Of a stretch of 64,000 bases of DNA, positions 18,421 through 26,140 are shown in pieces. The position numbers and the translations under genes are program-made. The stretch is taken from the NCBI RefSeq assembly GCF_000177375.1, contig NZ_ADFR01000002.1, forward strand, positions 186,001-250,000, in the 5' to 3' direction. The notes under the pieces are model-generated. The model searched no databases and was not told the DNA's origin. It saw nothing but the letters and a program-made list of their open reading frames with translations. Numbering within the stretch: position 1 is the stretch's first letter; the number at the start of each line of letters is the position of its first letter. Source of the DNA: Bulleidia extructa W1219. GTDB lineage: Bacteria > Bacillota_I > Bacilli_A > Erysipelotrichales > Erysipelotrichaceae.

Positions 18421-19275
18421 TTAAATTCCTATGGAAGGATATGTGAATCCTTCTCCATGCATATCCGAGGCGTCAGTGGTAATCACAAAGGCTTTATCAT
18501 CAATTTCATTAATGATCGTCATTAGTTCACTATACTGCTTGTCAGATACCGCACACAAAACCATTGGTTTCACTTCTTTTGTAAAGCCACCCGTACTTTG
18601 AATCACCGTCGCCGAACGCTGTAGGCGCTTTGAAATTTCTAAAATAATTTCTTCCCAATGCTCTGAAATAATTTGAACGGATTTTGCCCTGGATCCACGT
18701 CCATAACTTAAAACTCGGTCAATGGATGTCGCTGTCGCAAAAACAGAAACCAGACCAATCAAGGCTGCCGACAATCCATACGCCATGATTCCTAATAACA
18801 CTGTCAAACCATCCGTTATAATCACCAAAGCAGAAATCCTTGCTCCGAAATATTTGTGAAAAATAAGAGGGGGCACGTCCATCCCTCCAGTGCTGGCACC
18901 CGTTCTCATCACAAGTCCAATTCCAGTACCACCAATCAACCCGGCATAAAAAGAAGCTAAAATCATTGGTATTTCAATAGATAAAGATACCTGTGACAAT
19001 AAACTATTAAACACCGGATATAGTAAAGAACTCACCATTGTATTAATGGCAAAATCCTTTCCTAAAGCCCATGATCCAATCACAAATAAAACAACCACTA
19101 ACACATTCGCAAAAAGAGTTTCATTGATATGAAAAAAAGGATTGAAAGCAACCGCTAATCCGGCAACTCCACCTGAAAGAATATGATAGGGTAAGATAAA
19201 AAATTGGACGGAAACTGTCAATAAAAAGGTCCCAATCACAACACAGCTTATATTTTTAATCATTTTTCCGTTCAT
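18421..19275 (-). CDS. YitT-family membrane protein with C-terminal DUF2179 domain
   Basis: 284 residues. Five or six membrane helices (residues 8-200) with the family segment GGTGIGLVMRTGASTGGMDV, then a cytosolic DUF2179 domain (SVQIISEHWEEIILEISKRLQRSATV). The function of YitT/DUF2179 proteins is not established. The first ATG at 19275 starts at the predicted transcription start of an extended -10 promoter, so the mRNA may be leaderless; the second ATG at 19263 is an alternative. It is the first gene of yitT-ftsE-ftsX. Confidence 0.88.
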   Translation of the reverse strand: MNGKMIKNISCVVIGTFLLTVSVQFFILPYHILSGGVAGLAVAFNPFFHINETLFANVLVVVLFVIGSWALGKDFAINTMVSSLLYPVFNSLLSQVSLSIEIPMILASFYAGLIGGTGIGLVMRTGASTGGMDVPPLIFHKYFGARISALVIITDGLTVLLGIMAYGLSAALIGLVSVFATATSIDRVLSYGRGSRAKSVQIISEHWEEIILEISKRLQRSATVIQSTGGFTKEVKPMVLCAVSDKQYSELMTIINEIDDKAFVITTDASDMHGEGFTYPSIGI

Positions 19276-19282
19276 GTCGATA

Positions 19283-19291
19283 ATTATAACA
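19283..19291 (-). promoter_or_regulatory. Extended -10 promoter abutting the yitT start codon
   Basis: Minus-strand TGTTATAAT, with TATAAT at 19283-19288, is followed by seven bases and then ATG. No Shine-Dalgarno sequence fits between them. Confidence 0.6.
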
Positions 19292-19383
19292 TAGCCACAT
19301 TATTTCCAACTACCCCCAAGTCTTTGTTTTCTATCCACTCTAAAATCAAGTATAATAATTTCTGCAATTAACAAGGAGACCTT

Positions 19384-20595
19384 ATGATTTATAAACTAAT
19401 GGACGATCCTCAACAGTTTAATGCGTTCGTTCAAAACCATCCCTATTCCCACTTTCAAAAGACATCTATGTGGGGTGAATTTATCCAGAAAACCGAACAC
19501 AATCCTTATCGGATGTTGGGCTTTTTCGAGCATAATCAATTAGTCGCCACAGCGATGTTGCTGGTTAAAAAAACACTACTCGGTCATTTTCTCTATGTTC
19601 CAAAAGGACCATGTGTTGATTATCAAGACAAAAAATTAACCAATCAAGTTCTTTCTTCTTTAAAAGATTACGCCAAAAAAGACAAAGCAATGTTCATCAC
19701 CATTGATCCCAATGTTTTGCGTATGGAGCGAACTATTGACGGTCATGAAATAGAGGGTGGTGAAAACAATGAATTTGTAACGGAATATATTGATCAAATT
19801 GGTTTTAAACACCATGGTTACACTTATGCCTACGATGGTTCTTTTTCCAATCGTTTTACATTAATCACCAAATTAGACCAACCTATTGAATCCATCTTTA
19901 AAGGCTTTAGTACCTTACGAAAAAGAAGTATTAAGAAAAATGAGAAATTTCATTTATACACCCTAGAAGCCAATCGAAATGAAATTCAAGAATTCGTTCG
20001 TCTGGAAAATGACCTTGGAAAAACCAAAGAAGTCATTCGTCATTCCCTTTCCTTTTATGAAGCCATTTATGATGCCTTCAAAGGCCATGTTCATTTTTAT
20101 AAAACCATCTTACCAATGGAAAAATACCTCTCCGTTTTATTGGAGAAAACAAAATCTGACAATCCTAACGAAGCCTCCAGCGCTTTGAAACACTATCAAG
20201 AAGCTATAGAACTTCAAAAAACAAAAGGAAATGAACCTGTTTTAGCAGTTGGAATGATTTTTGATGATGGTCATGTGAGTTATGGAAAATACTATTATCG
20301 AGATCACTCTATTGAAAGCTTAAGTCCTTTAGATTCTCTATTGTTTCATGCCATCCAACAAGCAAAACAAAATGGTCATAAAGCCTTTGACTTCTTAGGG
20401 TTTGGAGGTTTAACCACACCTCATGATTGGGATATCGGTTATTCTCTTTATCAATATAAGCATCAATGGAATTCTACTTTTATTGAAGAAATTGGTCAAT
20501 TTGAATTTGTGCTCAATCCCACACAAAAAAAAGTTTTCGAATTATCTCGTAAGATTAAGCGAAAACTTCAATCTTTTTTCATCAAATTTAAGTAA
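19384..20595 (+). CDS. FemX/FemAB-family peptidyltransferase (branched peptidoglycan crosslink)
   Basis: 403 residues. FemAB fold of two GNAT-like subdomains that use aminoacyl-tRNA to add the first amino acids of the peptidoglycan interpeptide bridge to lipid II. Evidence: HFQKTSMWGEFIQ near residue 24, YVPKGPCVDY near 78, GFSTLRKRSIKKNEKFHLYT near 175, and DFLGFGGLTTPHDWDIGYSLYQYKHQW near 340. An AAGGAG ribosome-binding site and an upstream TATAAT are present. It may act on the same wall as the ftsEX/M23 proteins nearby. Confidence 0.9.
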   Translation: MIYKLMDDPQQFNAFVQNHPYSHFQKTSMWGEFIQKTEHNPYRMLGFFEHNQLVATAMLLVKKTLLGHFLYVPKGPCVDYQDKKLTNQVLSSLKDYAKKDKAMFITIDPNVLRMERTIDGHEIEGGENNEFVTEYIDQIGFKHHGYTYAYDGSFSNRFTLITKLDQPIESIFKGFSTLRKRSIKKNEKFHLYTLEANRNEIQEFVRLENDLGKTKEVIRHSLSFYEAIYDAFKGHVHFYKTILPMEKYLSVLLEKTKSDNPNEASSALKHYQEAIELQKTKGNEPVLAVGMIFDDGHVSYGKYYYRDHSIESLSPLDSLLFHAIQQAKQNGHKAFDFLGFGGLTTPHDWDIGYSLYQYKHQWNSTFIEEIGQFEFVLNPTQKKVFELSRKIKRKLQSFFIKFK

Positions 20596-20598
20596 ATG

Positions 20599-20626
20599 AA
20601 AGCCTTCTATACAGAAGGCTTTTTCA
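20599..20626 (+). terminator. Terminator of the FemX-like gene
   Basis: AAAGCCTTCT-ATAC-AGAAGGCTTTTT hairpin between convergent genes. Confidence 0.88.
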
Positions 20627-20631
20627 ATCTC

Positions 20632-22098
20632 TTAATTACCAAAGAAATTTTCCGGACGAACACGACACGGAGCTCGACCACCTCGGTTATCACAATTGTT
20701 TGAAACGCCAGCTGAACCCCAACCGGCTCCAAAGGCTAAATCACCATTCCAGTTTCGTGCGTAATTTACAAAATTGCTGGCATTTCCTAGATAGAAAATC
20801 TCAACATGACAATGAGGTCCCGAAGAATTACCCGAAGAACCAAGACGACCAATTTGTTGCCCAGCTAAAACAACCGTTCCGGTAGAAATCGGTGAACCTT
20901 GTTGCAAGTGCAGATACTTCACTGCATATAAATTCCCGTTAATCTTCGTTAATAAGTAGACTTGATTACCACCACCATAAGAGCCTCCATGAGCAGGGCC
21001 ACAAGAACTACCAAGACCACCAATTGTCGGGCAACCATCTGTCGACTTCAAAACAACGCCATTACCCACTGCCAACACCGGGGTTCCTACCGCCGCCGCA
21101 AAATCATACCCCAAATGTACACCACCACCAGCATAATACCAAGTTCCTGCTGAGCGATAGGCGCCATTGACGGGTCTTGTCCAACCACTAGCTGTATTGA
21201 ACGGCTTTTGTGTAGTCCCATTTGGATTAGTATCCGGGACTTGTTCTAAGCGGGTAACAATACTAGCCATTTTCTTTTTGATTTCCTCAATACCCCCGGC
21301 AATTCTATTCCCTTGCGACTCCAACTGAGCAGCTTGTTTTTCATAAGTTTCCTGAACAGCTTCCGCTCTTGCTTTTAAAAGCATAATATTTTTAACTTCC
21401 ACATCCAAATTCTTCTTCTGTGTATCCAAATTATTTTTCGCCGTTTCTCGATCTGCTTTTTGTTTATCTAAATCGGTTTTTTCCTTATTCAGTTCTTCAA
21501 TGGCGGACAAATACTCATTTCGAACACTTTGATCGCTTTTTGCGATAGCATCCAGCCCACTTAAAATACGTAGAATCTCATCAAACGATTTTGCTCCTAA
21601 AATCAATTCCACAATGTAGTTCATACGCATAGTAGGTTGTTTCTCCACCATTCGTTTCTTTAACTTTTGCTTGATTTGATCAATGATTTTTTGTTTATCA
21701 GCAATTTTAATCAACAGTTCGTCAATACTTTTTTGCAGATCGGAAATTTGTTGTTCAAAGCCCTTAATTTTACCAGAAATGTCATCGATCCTTGCTTGAA
21801 CCTCTTTTGATTGTTTAGCATAGTCATCAATTATCTTTTGATTTCTAGCAATATCTTTTGTTTTTTGTGACAGATTATCTTTAATATCTTTTAATTGCTT
21901 ATTTAAATCTTCCGATTTAGAAGCCAAATGAGAACGAAAAGCTTTACAAGCTTGCACATCACTTGCTTTAGGAACAGCTCGACTACATTTCTTTGTCCAA
22001 TACGCTACATCATCATAACTTGGTTCAGCCTGCACATGCACGGCACCCGAACAAATTGCTATTGCAATGGTCAAAATTTTCACTAAATTCTTCTTCAT
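20632..22098 (-). CDS. Secreted M23 peptidoglycan hydrolase with coiled-coil N-terminus
   Basis: 488 residues. Signal peptide (residues 1-24, ending HVQA), two long coiled coils (about 45-285, EnvC/CwlO/PcsB-like), then an M23 metallopeptidase domain. Zinc ligands are visible: His and Asp in GGVHLGYDFAAA and His-x-His in SGPHCHVEIF. Coiled-coil regulators of this type are the usual partners of FtsEX, which is encoded 3 kb away. A TATAAT box ends seven bases before the ATG and overlaps the ybaK stop region, so the gene may be leaderless. The C-terminal Cys-rich tail (NNCDNRGGRAPCRVRP) is unusual. Confidence 0.9.
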   Translation of the reverse strand: MKKNLVKILTIAIAICSGAVHVQAEPSYDDVAYWTKKCSRAVPKASDVQACKAFRSHLASKSEDLNKQLKDIKDNLSQKTKDIARNQKIIDDYAKQSKEVQARIDDISGKIKGFEQQISDLQKSIDELLIKIADKQKIIDQIKQKLKKRMVEKQPTMRMNYIVELILGAKSFDEILRILSGLDAIAKSDQSVRNEYLSAIEELNKEKTDLDKQKADRETAKNNLDTQKKNLDVEVKNIMLLKARAEAVQETYEKQAAQLESQGNRIAGGIEEIKKKMASIVTRLEQVPDTNPNGTTQKPFNTASGWTRPVNGAYRSAGTWYYAGGGVHLGYDFAAAVGTPVLAVGNGVVLKSTDGCPTIGGLGSSCGPAHGGSYGGGNQVYLLTKINGNLYAVKYLHLQQGSPISTGTVVLAGQQIGRLGSSGNSSGPHCHVEIFYLGNASNFVNYARNWNGDLAFGAGWGSAGVSNNCDNRGGRAPCRVRPENFFGN

Positions 22099-22105
22099 AT
22101 TCCGT

Positions 22106-22114
22106 ATTATAACA
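22106..22114 (-). promoter_or_regulatory. Extended -10 promoter abutting the M23 hydrolase start
   Basis: Minus-strand TGTTATAAT followed by ACGGAAT and ATG. It ends one base from the ybaK stop codon, giving the hydrolase its own promoter with at most a one-base leader. Confidence 0.55.
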
Positions 22115-22588
22115 CTATTGTCTCATCTCGACATCCACAACTTTAGCCCGAACATAATTGATTAACGATTCTCTATCCACTTTCATTAGTAAACCCACTC
22201 TTCCGGCTGAACATAGAATTCTGTCATATTTCAAACAACTTTGACCTATAAAAGTCGGAAATGATTTCTTCATTCCTACTGGCGAACATCCACCATGCAC
22301 ATAACCTGTCAATCCCAATAAATTCTTCTGGGCGACCATTTCAATTTTTTTTGCTCCCACTGCCTTTGCGGCTTTTTTCAAATCTAATGTTTGATCCACC
22401 TGTACTACAAACACAACATATTCTTTAGTGTTGGTTTGTGTCACCAATGTTTTATAAACATTTTCACGATTATTATTAATTTGATGATCTAAAATCTTTT
22501 CATCCACATTAAATTCATGTAAATCGTAACCGATTCCCGCTTGTTCTAACAAACGAAGGGCATTCGTTTTATTCTCCTTCTTACCCAT
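22115..22588 (-). CDS. ybaK: YbaK/EbsC-family aminoacyl-tRNA deacylase
   Basis: 157 residues. Trans-editing enzyme that hydrolyses mischarged Cys-tRNA(Pro). Family segments are KTLVTQTNTKEYVVFVVQVD, the catalytic-lysine region LDLKKAAKAVGAKKIEMV and GYVHGGCSPVGMKKSFPTFI. I chose MGKKENKTNALR at 22588 because AGGAGG is ten bases upstream; the ATG at 22597 is one base from it and the ATG at 22648 lies before it. Length matches E. coli YbaK. Confidence 0.92.
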   Translation of the reverse strand: MGKKENKTNALRLLEQAGIGYDLHEFNVDEKILDHQINNNRENVYKTLVTQTNTKEYVVFVVQVDQTLDLKKAAKAVGAKKIEMVAQKNLLGLTGYVHGGCSPVGMKKSFPTFIGQSCLKYDRILCSAGRVGLLMKVDRESLINYVRAKVVDVEMRQ

Positions 22589-22650
22589 TATTACCATGCC
22601 TCCTTTCTTTTTCCGCTTTGAAAAGTCTAACACAATTTTTTCTTTCATTA

Positions 22651-22656
22651 TAGAAT
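22651..22656 (+). promoter_or_regulatory. -10 box six bases before the tcdA start codon
   Basis: TAGAAT, then AGAATT, then ATG at 22663. There is no Shine-Dalgarno sequence. The predicted transcription start coincides with the A of the ATG. Confidence 0.55.
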
Positions 22657-22662
22657 AGAATT

Positions 22663-23379
22663 ATGAATGAAGAATTATTTCAAAGAACCGCCTTTTTAAT
22701 CGGTCAAGATCGCATTCAAGGCTTACACCAGAAACATGTTTGTGTCTTTGGAGTTGGTGGCGTTGGTGGCCATGCCATTGACGTTTTAGCTCGTAGTGGT
22801 ATTGGTGAAATTTCCATTGTAGACCACGATCATGTCACTTTGAATAATATCAATCGCCAATATGTTGCCACAACCAACACCATCAATCATCTCAAAGTAG
22901 AAGTAATGAAAGAACATTTGTTAGCTATCAATCCTGATATAAAAGTTCATACTTACCCCATGTTATATTTACCTGAAAATGCGGATGAATTACCTCTAGA
23001 TCACTTCGATTACATCATTGATGCTATTGATACCATATCCGCCAAAGTAGAATTAATTATTCGTGCAAAAGAAAAAAAGATTCCCATCATTTCTGCCATG
23101 GGTTGTGGCAATCGCATGGATCCAAGCAAGGTTCAAATTAGCGATCTATTCCAAGTAACACACGATCCTTTAGCGAAAATCATACGCCATGAACTGCGAA
23201 AAAGAAAAATTATTTCCCTACCGGTTGTTCACAGTGTTGAACCTCCTATTAAACCAACTTATTTTAAAGAAATATTCAACTTAAACAAAAAGCCTCCCGG
23301 TTCTTCTCCTTTTGTACCAGCCGTAGCCGGAATTACATTGGCTTATTTTGTGGTATCTGAATTAATTAATAAGATGTAA
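22663..23379 (+). CDS. tcdA: tRNA threonylcarbamoyladenosine dehydratase
   Basis: 238 residues. ThiF/E1-like enzyme that cyclises t6A37 of tRNA to ct6A using ATP. ATP-binding VFGVGGVGGHAIDVLARSGI near residue 25, DHDHVTLNNINRQ near 50, and the specific segment SAMGCGNRMDPSKVQISDLFQVTHDPLAKIIRHELRK. The start has no ribosome-binding site and follows a -10 box by six bases. It is monocistronic and divergent from ybaK. Confidence 0.93.
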   Translation: MNEELFQRTAFLIGQDRIQGLHQKHVCVFGVGGVGGHAIDVLARSGIGEISIVDHDHVTLNNINRQYVATTNTINHLKVEVMKEHLLAINPDIKVHTYPMLYLPENADELPLDHFDYIIDAIDTISAKVELIIRAKEKKIPIISAMGCGNRMDPSKVQISDLFQVTHDPLAKIIRHELRKRKIISLPVVHSVEPPIKPTYFKEIFNLNKKPPGSSPFVPAVAGITLAYFVVSELINKM

Positions 23380-23500
23380 GTTCGATGTATCAATCAATAA
23401 AATTAAGCATATATTCTATTCCGAAGATATTAACTATCCCAACTGAAAAAAGGCTACTTCCTTTTTCCCACTTATCAATCAAATAAGCATTAAAAGTTCC

Positions 23501-23531
23501 ATTTTACTGGGATTTTTTCACTAAATGCGGA
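23501..23531. repeat. Left att-like direct repeat
   Basis: 31 bp, ATTTTACTGGGATTTTTT then (C)ACTAAATGCGGA; differs at one base from 24157-24187. It lacks the rest of the tRNA, so it is the duplicated end (attL/attR type) of an integrated element. Confidence 0.75.
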
Positions 23532-23644
23532 CATCAAAGAACTATCATAGCGTTTTTTAATATTGAATAAACTGCTTAAATACTGCATTTTCATGTATTT
23601 CAAAAAATAGCACTTTTGAAAAATTCTGTCACCAAAAAAGCAGA

Positions 23645-23836
23645 TTATTTTCCACCTTTCCATTTTTTAATTGTGTCTTCCATGGCTTTTCTGATCACAT
23701 CAGATTGAGAAATTTCAAGTTCTTTGCAGGCTTTACGAAAAGATAACACAAAATCATTTTTATAAGTAGCCAAAACTCTCATCATATTTTCCTCTCTCCA
23801 TTTAGCATTGTATTCTCTTTGATTAAATGTTCCCAC
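23645..23836 (-). CDS. Ribbon-helix-helix-like small protein
   Basis: 63 residues from a GTG start with AGGAG eight bases upstream. VLATYKNDFVLSFRKACKEL and EISQSDVIRKAMEDTIKKWK have the strand-helix-turn-helix pattern of CopG/Arc-type DNA-binding proteins. Its start overlaps the stop of the 26-residue peptide gene (TAGTG), so the two are translationally coupled. It lies inside the att-flanked element at tRNA-Leu and may be its regulator. The family assignment is inferred from pattern. Confidence 0.65.
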   Translation of the reverse strand: MGTFNQREYNAKWREENMMRVLATYKNDFVLSFRKACKELEISQSDVIRKAMEDTIKKWKGGK

Positions 23837-23916
23837 TATTTATCTCCTTTCTTTTTGTTTTTAAAATAAATAAAGAAAATAATTGCTACCGCAATAATAC
23901 CTACACCTTTTTCCAT
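23836..23916 (-). CDS. 26-residue membrane micropeptide
   Basis: Begins MEKGVGIIAVAIIFFIYF and ends in a lysine-rich tail (KNKKKGDK), one transmembrane segment plus a basic end. It overlaps the next gene by one base. No clear Shine-Dalgarno sequence is seen before the ATG. The architecture is like type I toxins or small phage membrane peptides; function unknown. Confidence 0.5.
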   Translation of the reverse strand: MEKGVGIIAVAIIFFIYFKNKKKGDK

Positions 23917-23944
23917 ACTATGTTAAAATGAACTAGGAAAGGGA

Positions 23945-23960
23945 GAGGAATTACTTCCTC
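23945..23960. repeat. Perfect palindrome between micropeptide genes
   Basis: GAGGAA-TTAC-TTCCTC, overlapping the stop of the 31-residue gene. It may be a weak terminator or processing hairpin. Confidence 0.45.
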
Positions 23961-24046
23961 TTCTTCCAACTTGAGATTTCCTTAATTGCTAGAACTATCG
24001 CAAACAAGTAAGCTAGTGTTTCAAGGAAATCTTTTATATCGCTCAT
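23951..24046 (-). CDS. 31-residue membrane micropeptide
   Basis: Starts MSDIKDFLETLAYLFAIVLA, followed by IKEISSWKKRK: an amphipathic start, one hydrophobic helix and a basic tail. A strong AGGAGG ribosome-binding site seven bases before the ATG supports it as real although very short. It lies in the att-flanked element. It resembles holin-like or type I toxin peptides only in architecture. Confidence 0.6.
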   Translation of the reverse strand: MSDIKDFLETLAYLFAIVLAIKEISSWKKRK

Positions 24047-24140
24047 CTTTATACCTCCTGGAAAATACATTTTTGGTAGAGAAATGCCATTAAGTCCATC
24101 AAATATAAACAAAGAAAAATCCTGTCAAAATCCTGTCAAA

Positions 24141-24174
24141 AAATAAAAAAATCCCTATTTTACTGGGATTTTTT
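24141..24174 (-). terminator. Terminator of tRNA-Leu
   Basis: AAAAAATCCC / GGGATTTTTT hairpin downstream of the tRNA on the minus strand. One arm is part of the 31-bp direct repeat. Confidence 0.8.
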
Positions 24175-24187
24175 AACTAAATGCGGA
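24157..24187. repeat. Right att-like direct repeat overlapping tRNA-Leu
   Basis: 31 bp that includes the terminal bases of the tRNA-Leu acceptor stem. It matches 23501-23531 at 30 of 31 positions. Confidence 0.75.
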
Positions 24188-24261
24188 TAACAGGGGTCGA
24201 ACCTGCACTCCAAGGAACTAGATTCTAAGTCTAGCGCGTCTGCCAATTCCGCCATATCCGC
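24182..24261 (-). tRNA. tRNA-Leu (TAG anticodon)
   Basis: Acceptor stem GCGGATA/TATCCGC, anticodon stem CTAGA/TCTAG with loop CTTAGAA (anticodon TAG), a variable arm, and T-arm GCAGG-TTCGACC-CCTGT. Discriminator A; CCA is not encoded. It reads CUA leucine codons. Confidence 0.96.
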
Positions 24262-24307
24262 GTACTTGATATTCTAACGAATTTCTATCCATCTGTAAAG
24301 GCAAAAT

Positions 24308-24335
24308 AAAAGGCAATATCTACCGATTGCCTTTT
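24308..24335 (-). terminator. Terminator of the oxidoreductase gene
   Basis: AAAAGGCAAT / ATTGCCTTTT hairpin followed by ATTTT on the minus strand, between the oxidoreductase and tRNA-Leu. Confidence 0.85.
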
Positions 24336-24384
24336 AAGAATACTATGTTTTACAACTGATAAACCAACCTATTTTCAAACCCTT

Positions 24385-25302
24385 TTATTTTAAATACTCA
24401 AACACTTCTTCACTACAAGCTTTACCATCTTTCATCGCATTTCCAATTCTAGCTGGTCCATATAAAGCATCACCACAAACAAAAACCCCTTCTAAACTGG
24501 TTTTATGCTCACTCTTAGAAAGAATCTTTAATTCTTGATCTAAAATTGAAAAATCAACCTTTTGTCCAACTGCCGCAACGACTAAATTTGCCGGAATAAA
24601 ATGCTTAGAACCCTCTTGTACATGAACGGAAGCACGTCCACTTCCATCTTTTTCTCCAAGAACCATTGTATCCGCTTGAACGCCTATTACATCACCCGCT
24701 TCATCACGAACAATCTCTGCAATATTTTCAAGATAATGAAAATCGACTCCTTCTTTAATAGCATCCTTTACCTCTCCTTTACTGGCCGGCATCTCTTCTT
24801 GCGAACGTCGATACATCAATTTCACATCCGGTAAAATTCTTTTTAAACTTCTGCAACAATCCATCGCTACATTACCACCACCCCAAACAATTGCTTGATG
24901 ATATCTTTCTTGATATTTCTTTTCTTGATGAAGAATATTTAAGTTATACAACAAAGTCAAACCGGCTTCATAACCACTTCCTGCTTCAAAACCCGCTAAA
25001 TTTTCCACCTGAGCGCCAATAGCGACAACCACAACATCATTCTCTTCCCGAAGTTTCGAAAAAGAGATATCTTTTCCTATTTCCGTATGGTAATAAAATT
25101 CAACTCCCTTTTCTTTTAACTCATTTTCCAATTTATCCATAAAAGCTAAGCTAAAACGCCAACTTGGGATACCTGTATAAGTTGCCCCACCTGAACGAGC
25201 GTTTTTATCATAAATAGAAATTTGATAGTCTCCTTTGTTTAATAAAGATTGTGCTCCAAATAAAGCAGAAGGTCCTGCTCCAATATACGCTACTTTTTTC
25301 AT
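24385..25302 (-). CDS. FAD/NAD(P)-dependent oxidoreductase, GltD-like core without Fe-S domain
   Basis: 305 residues. The N-terminus starts directly at the FAD-binding fold (VAYIGAGPSALFGAQSLL), and a second dinucleotide-binding motif (AIVWGGGNVAMDCCRSL) lies near residue 143. VFVCGDALYGPARIGNAMKDGK is the C-terminal FAD motif. The sequence resembles the small subunit of glutamate synthase and related oxidoreductases (YRRSQEEMPA) but lacks their N-terminal cysteine cluster domain. An AAGGAG ribosome-binding site is present. Partner protein and substrate are not evident. Confidence 0.88.
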   Translation of the reverse strand: MKKVAYIGAGPSALFGAQSLLNKGDYQISIYDKNARSGGATYTGIPSWRFSLAFMDKLENELKEKGVEFYYHTEIGKDISFSKLREENDVVVVAIGAQVENLAGFEAGSGYEAGLTLLYNLNILHQEKKYQERYHQAIVWGGGNVAMDCCRSLKRILPDVKLMYRRSQEEMPASKGEVKDAIKEGVDFHYLENIAEIVRDEAGDVIGVQADTMVLGEKDGSGRASVHVQEGSKHFIPANLVVAAVGQKVDFSILDQELKILSKSEHKTSLEGVFVCGDALYGPARIGNAMKDGKACSEEVFEYLK

Positions 25303-25394
25303 GTTTCATCTCCTTGCGGTCTCATTCTTAATGAAATGGATAAAAATGTCAATTTTGATGATTCTTCTGCTACAATACTGGCGAGGGGGATACC

Positions 25395-26039
25395 ATGAAA
25401 AAAATAGTTCAAGTTTTATTTGTTCTAGTCATTTCCATTGGCCTTTTGGGTTGTAAAGGTAACACCGCAAAACCAAAACCAAAATCAGAAAAAGAATCTG
25501 TTCAAGAGACAGCGGAAAATTTCTTGAATTCCTTTGAAAAAGGAGATTATGTCACTTGCAGAAAATTCATGACCCAAAAAGCCGGAAAAGCCATAGACAA
25601 CCTTGATAAAGAACTCAATATCGATAAATTAAGCAAAGACTTTTTTACCATCACGGAAGATCAAAAAAATCAATTAAAAAAGATCCTTCGCCAATTATTT
25701 GATAAAATGGTAAAATCTTACAAAATTAATAAGATAGAAAAAAATAATGATACATACGTTGTAGATGTTTCAATCAATGGTATCAGTCAAATAGGATCTG
25801 TTTTAAAAACTTTTCAAAAAAAATTCATTTCTCATCAAACTGAATTTCTTAAGATTTGGAAGGAAAAAGGAGAAGTAGAAGCTAAAAAAGCAATGGGAAC
25901 AGCTTTTGTGAAATACTTACAAGAAACCGTAGACTCCATAGAGTCCACTTCCACTTACAAAGACTTTTCAACAAAACTTTCTCTTAAAAAAGTTGATGAC
26001 AAATGGTTGATTAGTGAATTTTTAGAGTCAAAAAAATAG
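25395..26039 (+). CDS. Putative lipoprotein of unknown function
   Basis: 214 residues. Lipobox IGLLG-C near residue 20, then a Lys/Pro-rich linker and a domain starting AENFLNSFEKGDYVTCRKFM. The pattern (helix, then charged half-repeat, ending KVDDKWLISEF) resembles extracytoplasmic NTF2-like/DUF4878-DUF5105-type lipoproteins; this is a guess from pattern. Ribosome-binding site GAGGGGG precedes the ATG and TACAAT is a likely -10 box. Its stop is part of a terminator, followed by tRNA-Val. Confidence 0.78.
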   Translation: MKKIVQVLFVLVISIGLLGCKGNTAKPKPKSEKESVQETAENFLNSFEKGDYVTCRKFMTQKAGKAIDNLDKELNIDKLSKDFFTITEDQKNQLKKILRQLFDKMVKSYKINKIEKNNDTYVVDVSINGISQIGSVLKTFQKKFISHQTEFLKIWKEKGEVEAKKAMGTAFVKYLQETVDSIESTSTYKDFSTKLSLKKVDDKWLISEFLESKK

Positions 26040-26058
26040 AGACTTTTTAGTCTCTATC
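26037..26058 (+). terminator. Terminator of the 25395-26039 lipoprotein gene
   Basis: TAGAGACT-TTTT-AGTCTCTA hairpin starting at the stop codon, three bases before tRNA-Val. Confidence 0.65.
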
Positions 26059-26060
26059 TT

Positions 26061-26133
26061 GAGTGATTAGCTCAGCTGGGAGAGCACTTCCTTGACGTGG
26101 AAGGGGTCATGGGTTCGAGTCCCTTATCACTCA
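26061..26133 (+). tRNA. tRNA-Val (GAC anticodon)
   Basis: Acceptor GAGTGAT/ATCACTC, D-arm AGCTCAGCTGGGAGAGC, anticodon loop TTGACGT (GAC), T-arm ATGGG-TTCGAGT-CCCTT. 73 nt, CCA not encoded. Confidence 0.97.
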
Positions 26134-26140
26134 CTATCCC

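Larger units (their letters stand above)
23501..24187. mobile_element. Small att-flanked element at the 3' end of tRNA-Leu, no integrase
   Basis: The segment is bounded by two 31-bp direct repeats (23501-23531 and 24157-24187; 30 of 31 identical). The right copy contains the last bases of tRNA-Leu and half of its terminator, the standard layout of tRNA-targeted site-specific integration. Inside are three tiny minus-strand genes: a 31-residue and a 26-residue membrane peptide and a 63-residue ribbon-helix-helix-like protein. Short AAAAT(T/C)CTGTC repeats near both ends (23620-23630; 24116-24137 in tandem) could be integrase arm sites. It is either a deletion remnant of an island or a non-autonomous element. 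Confidence 0.7.
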
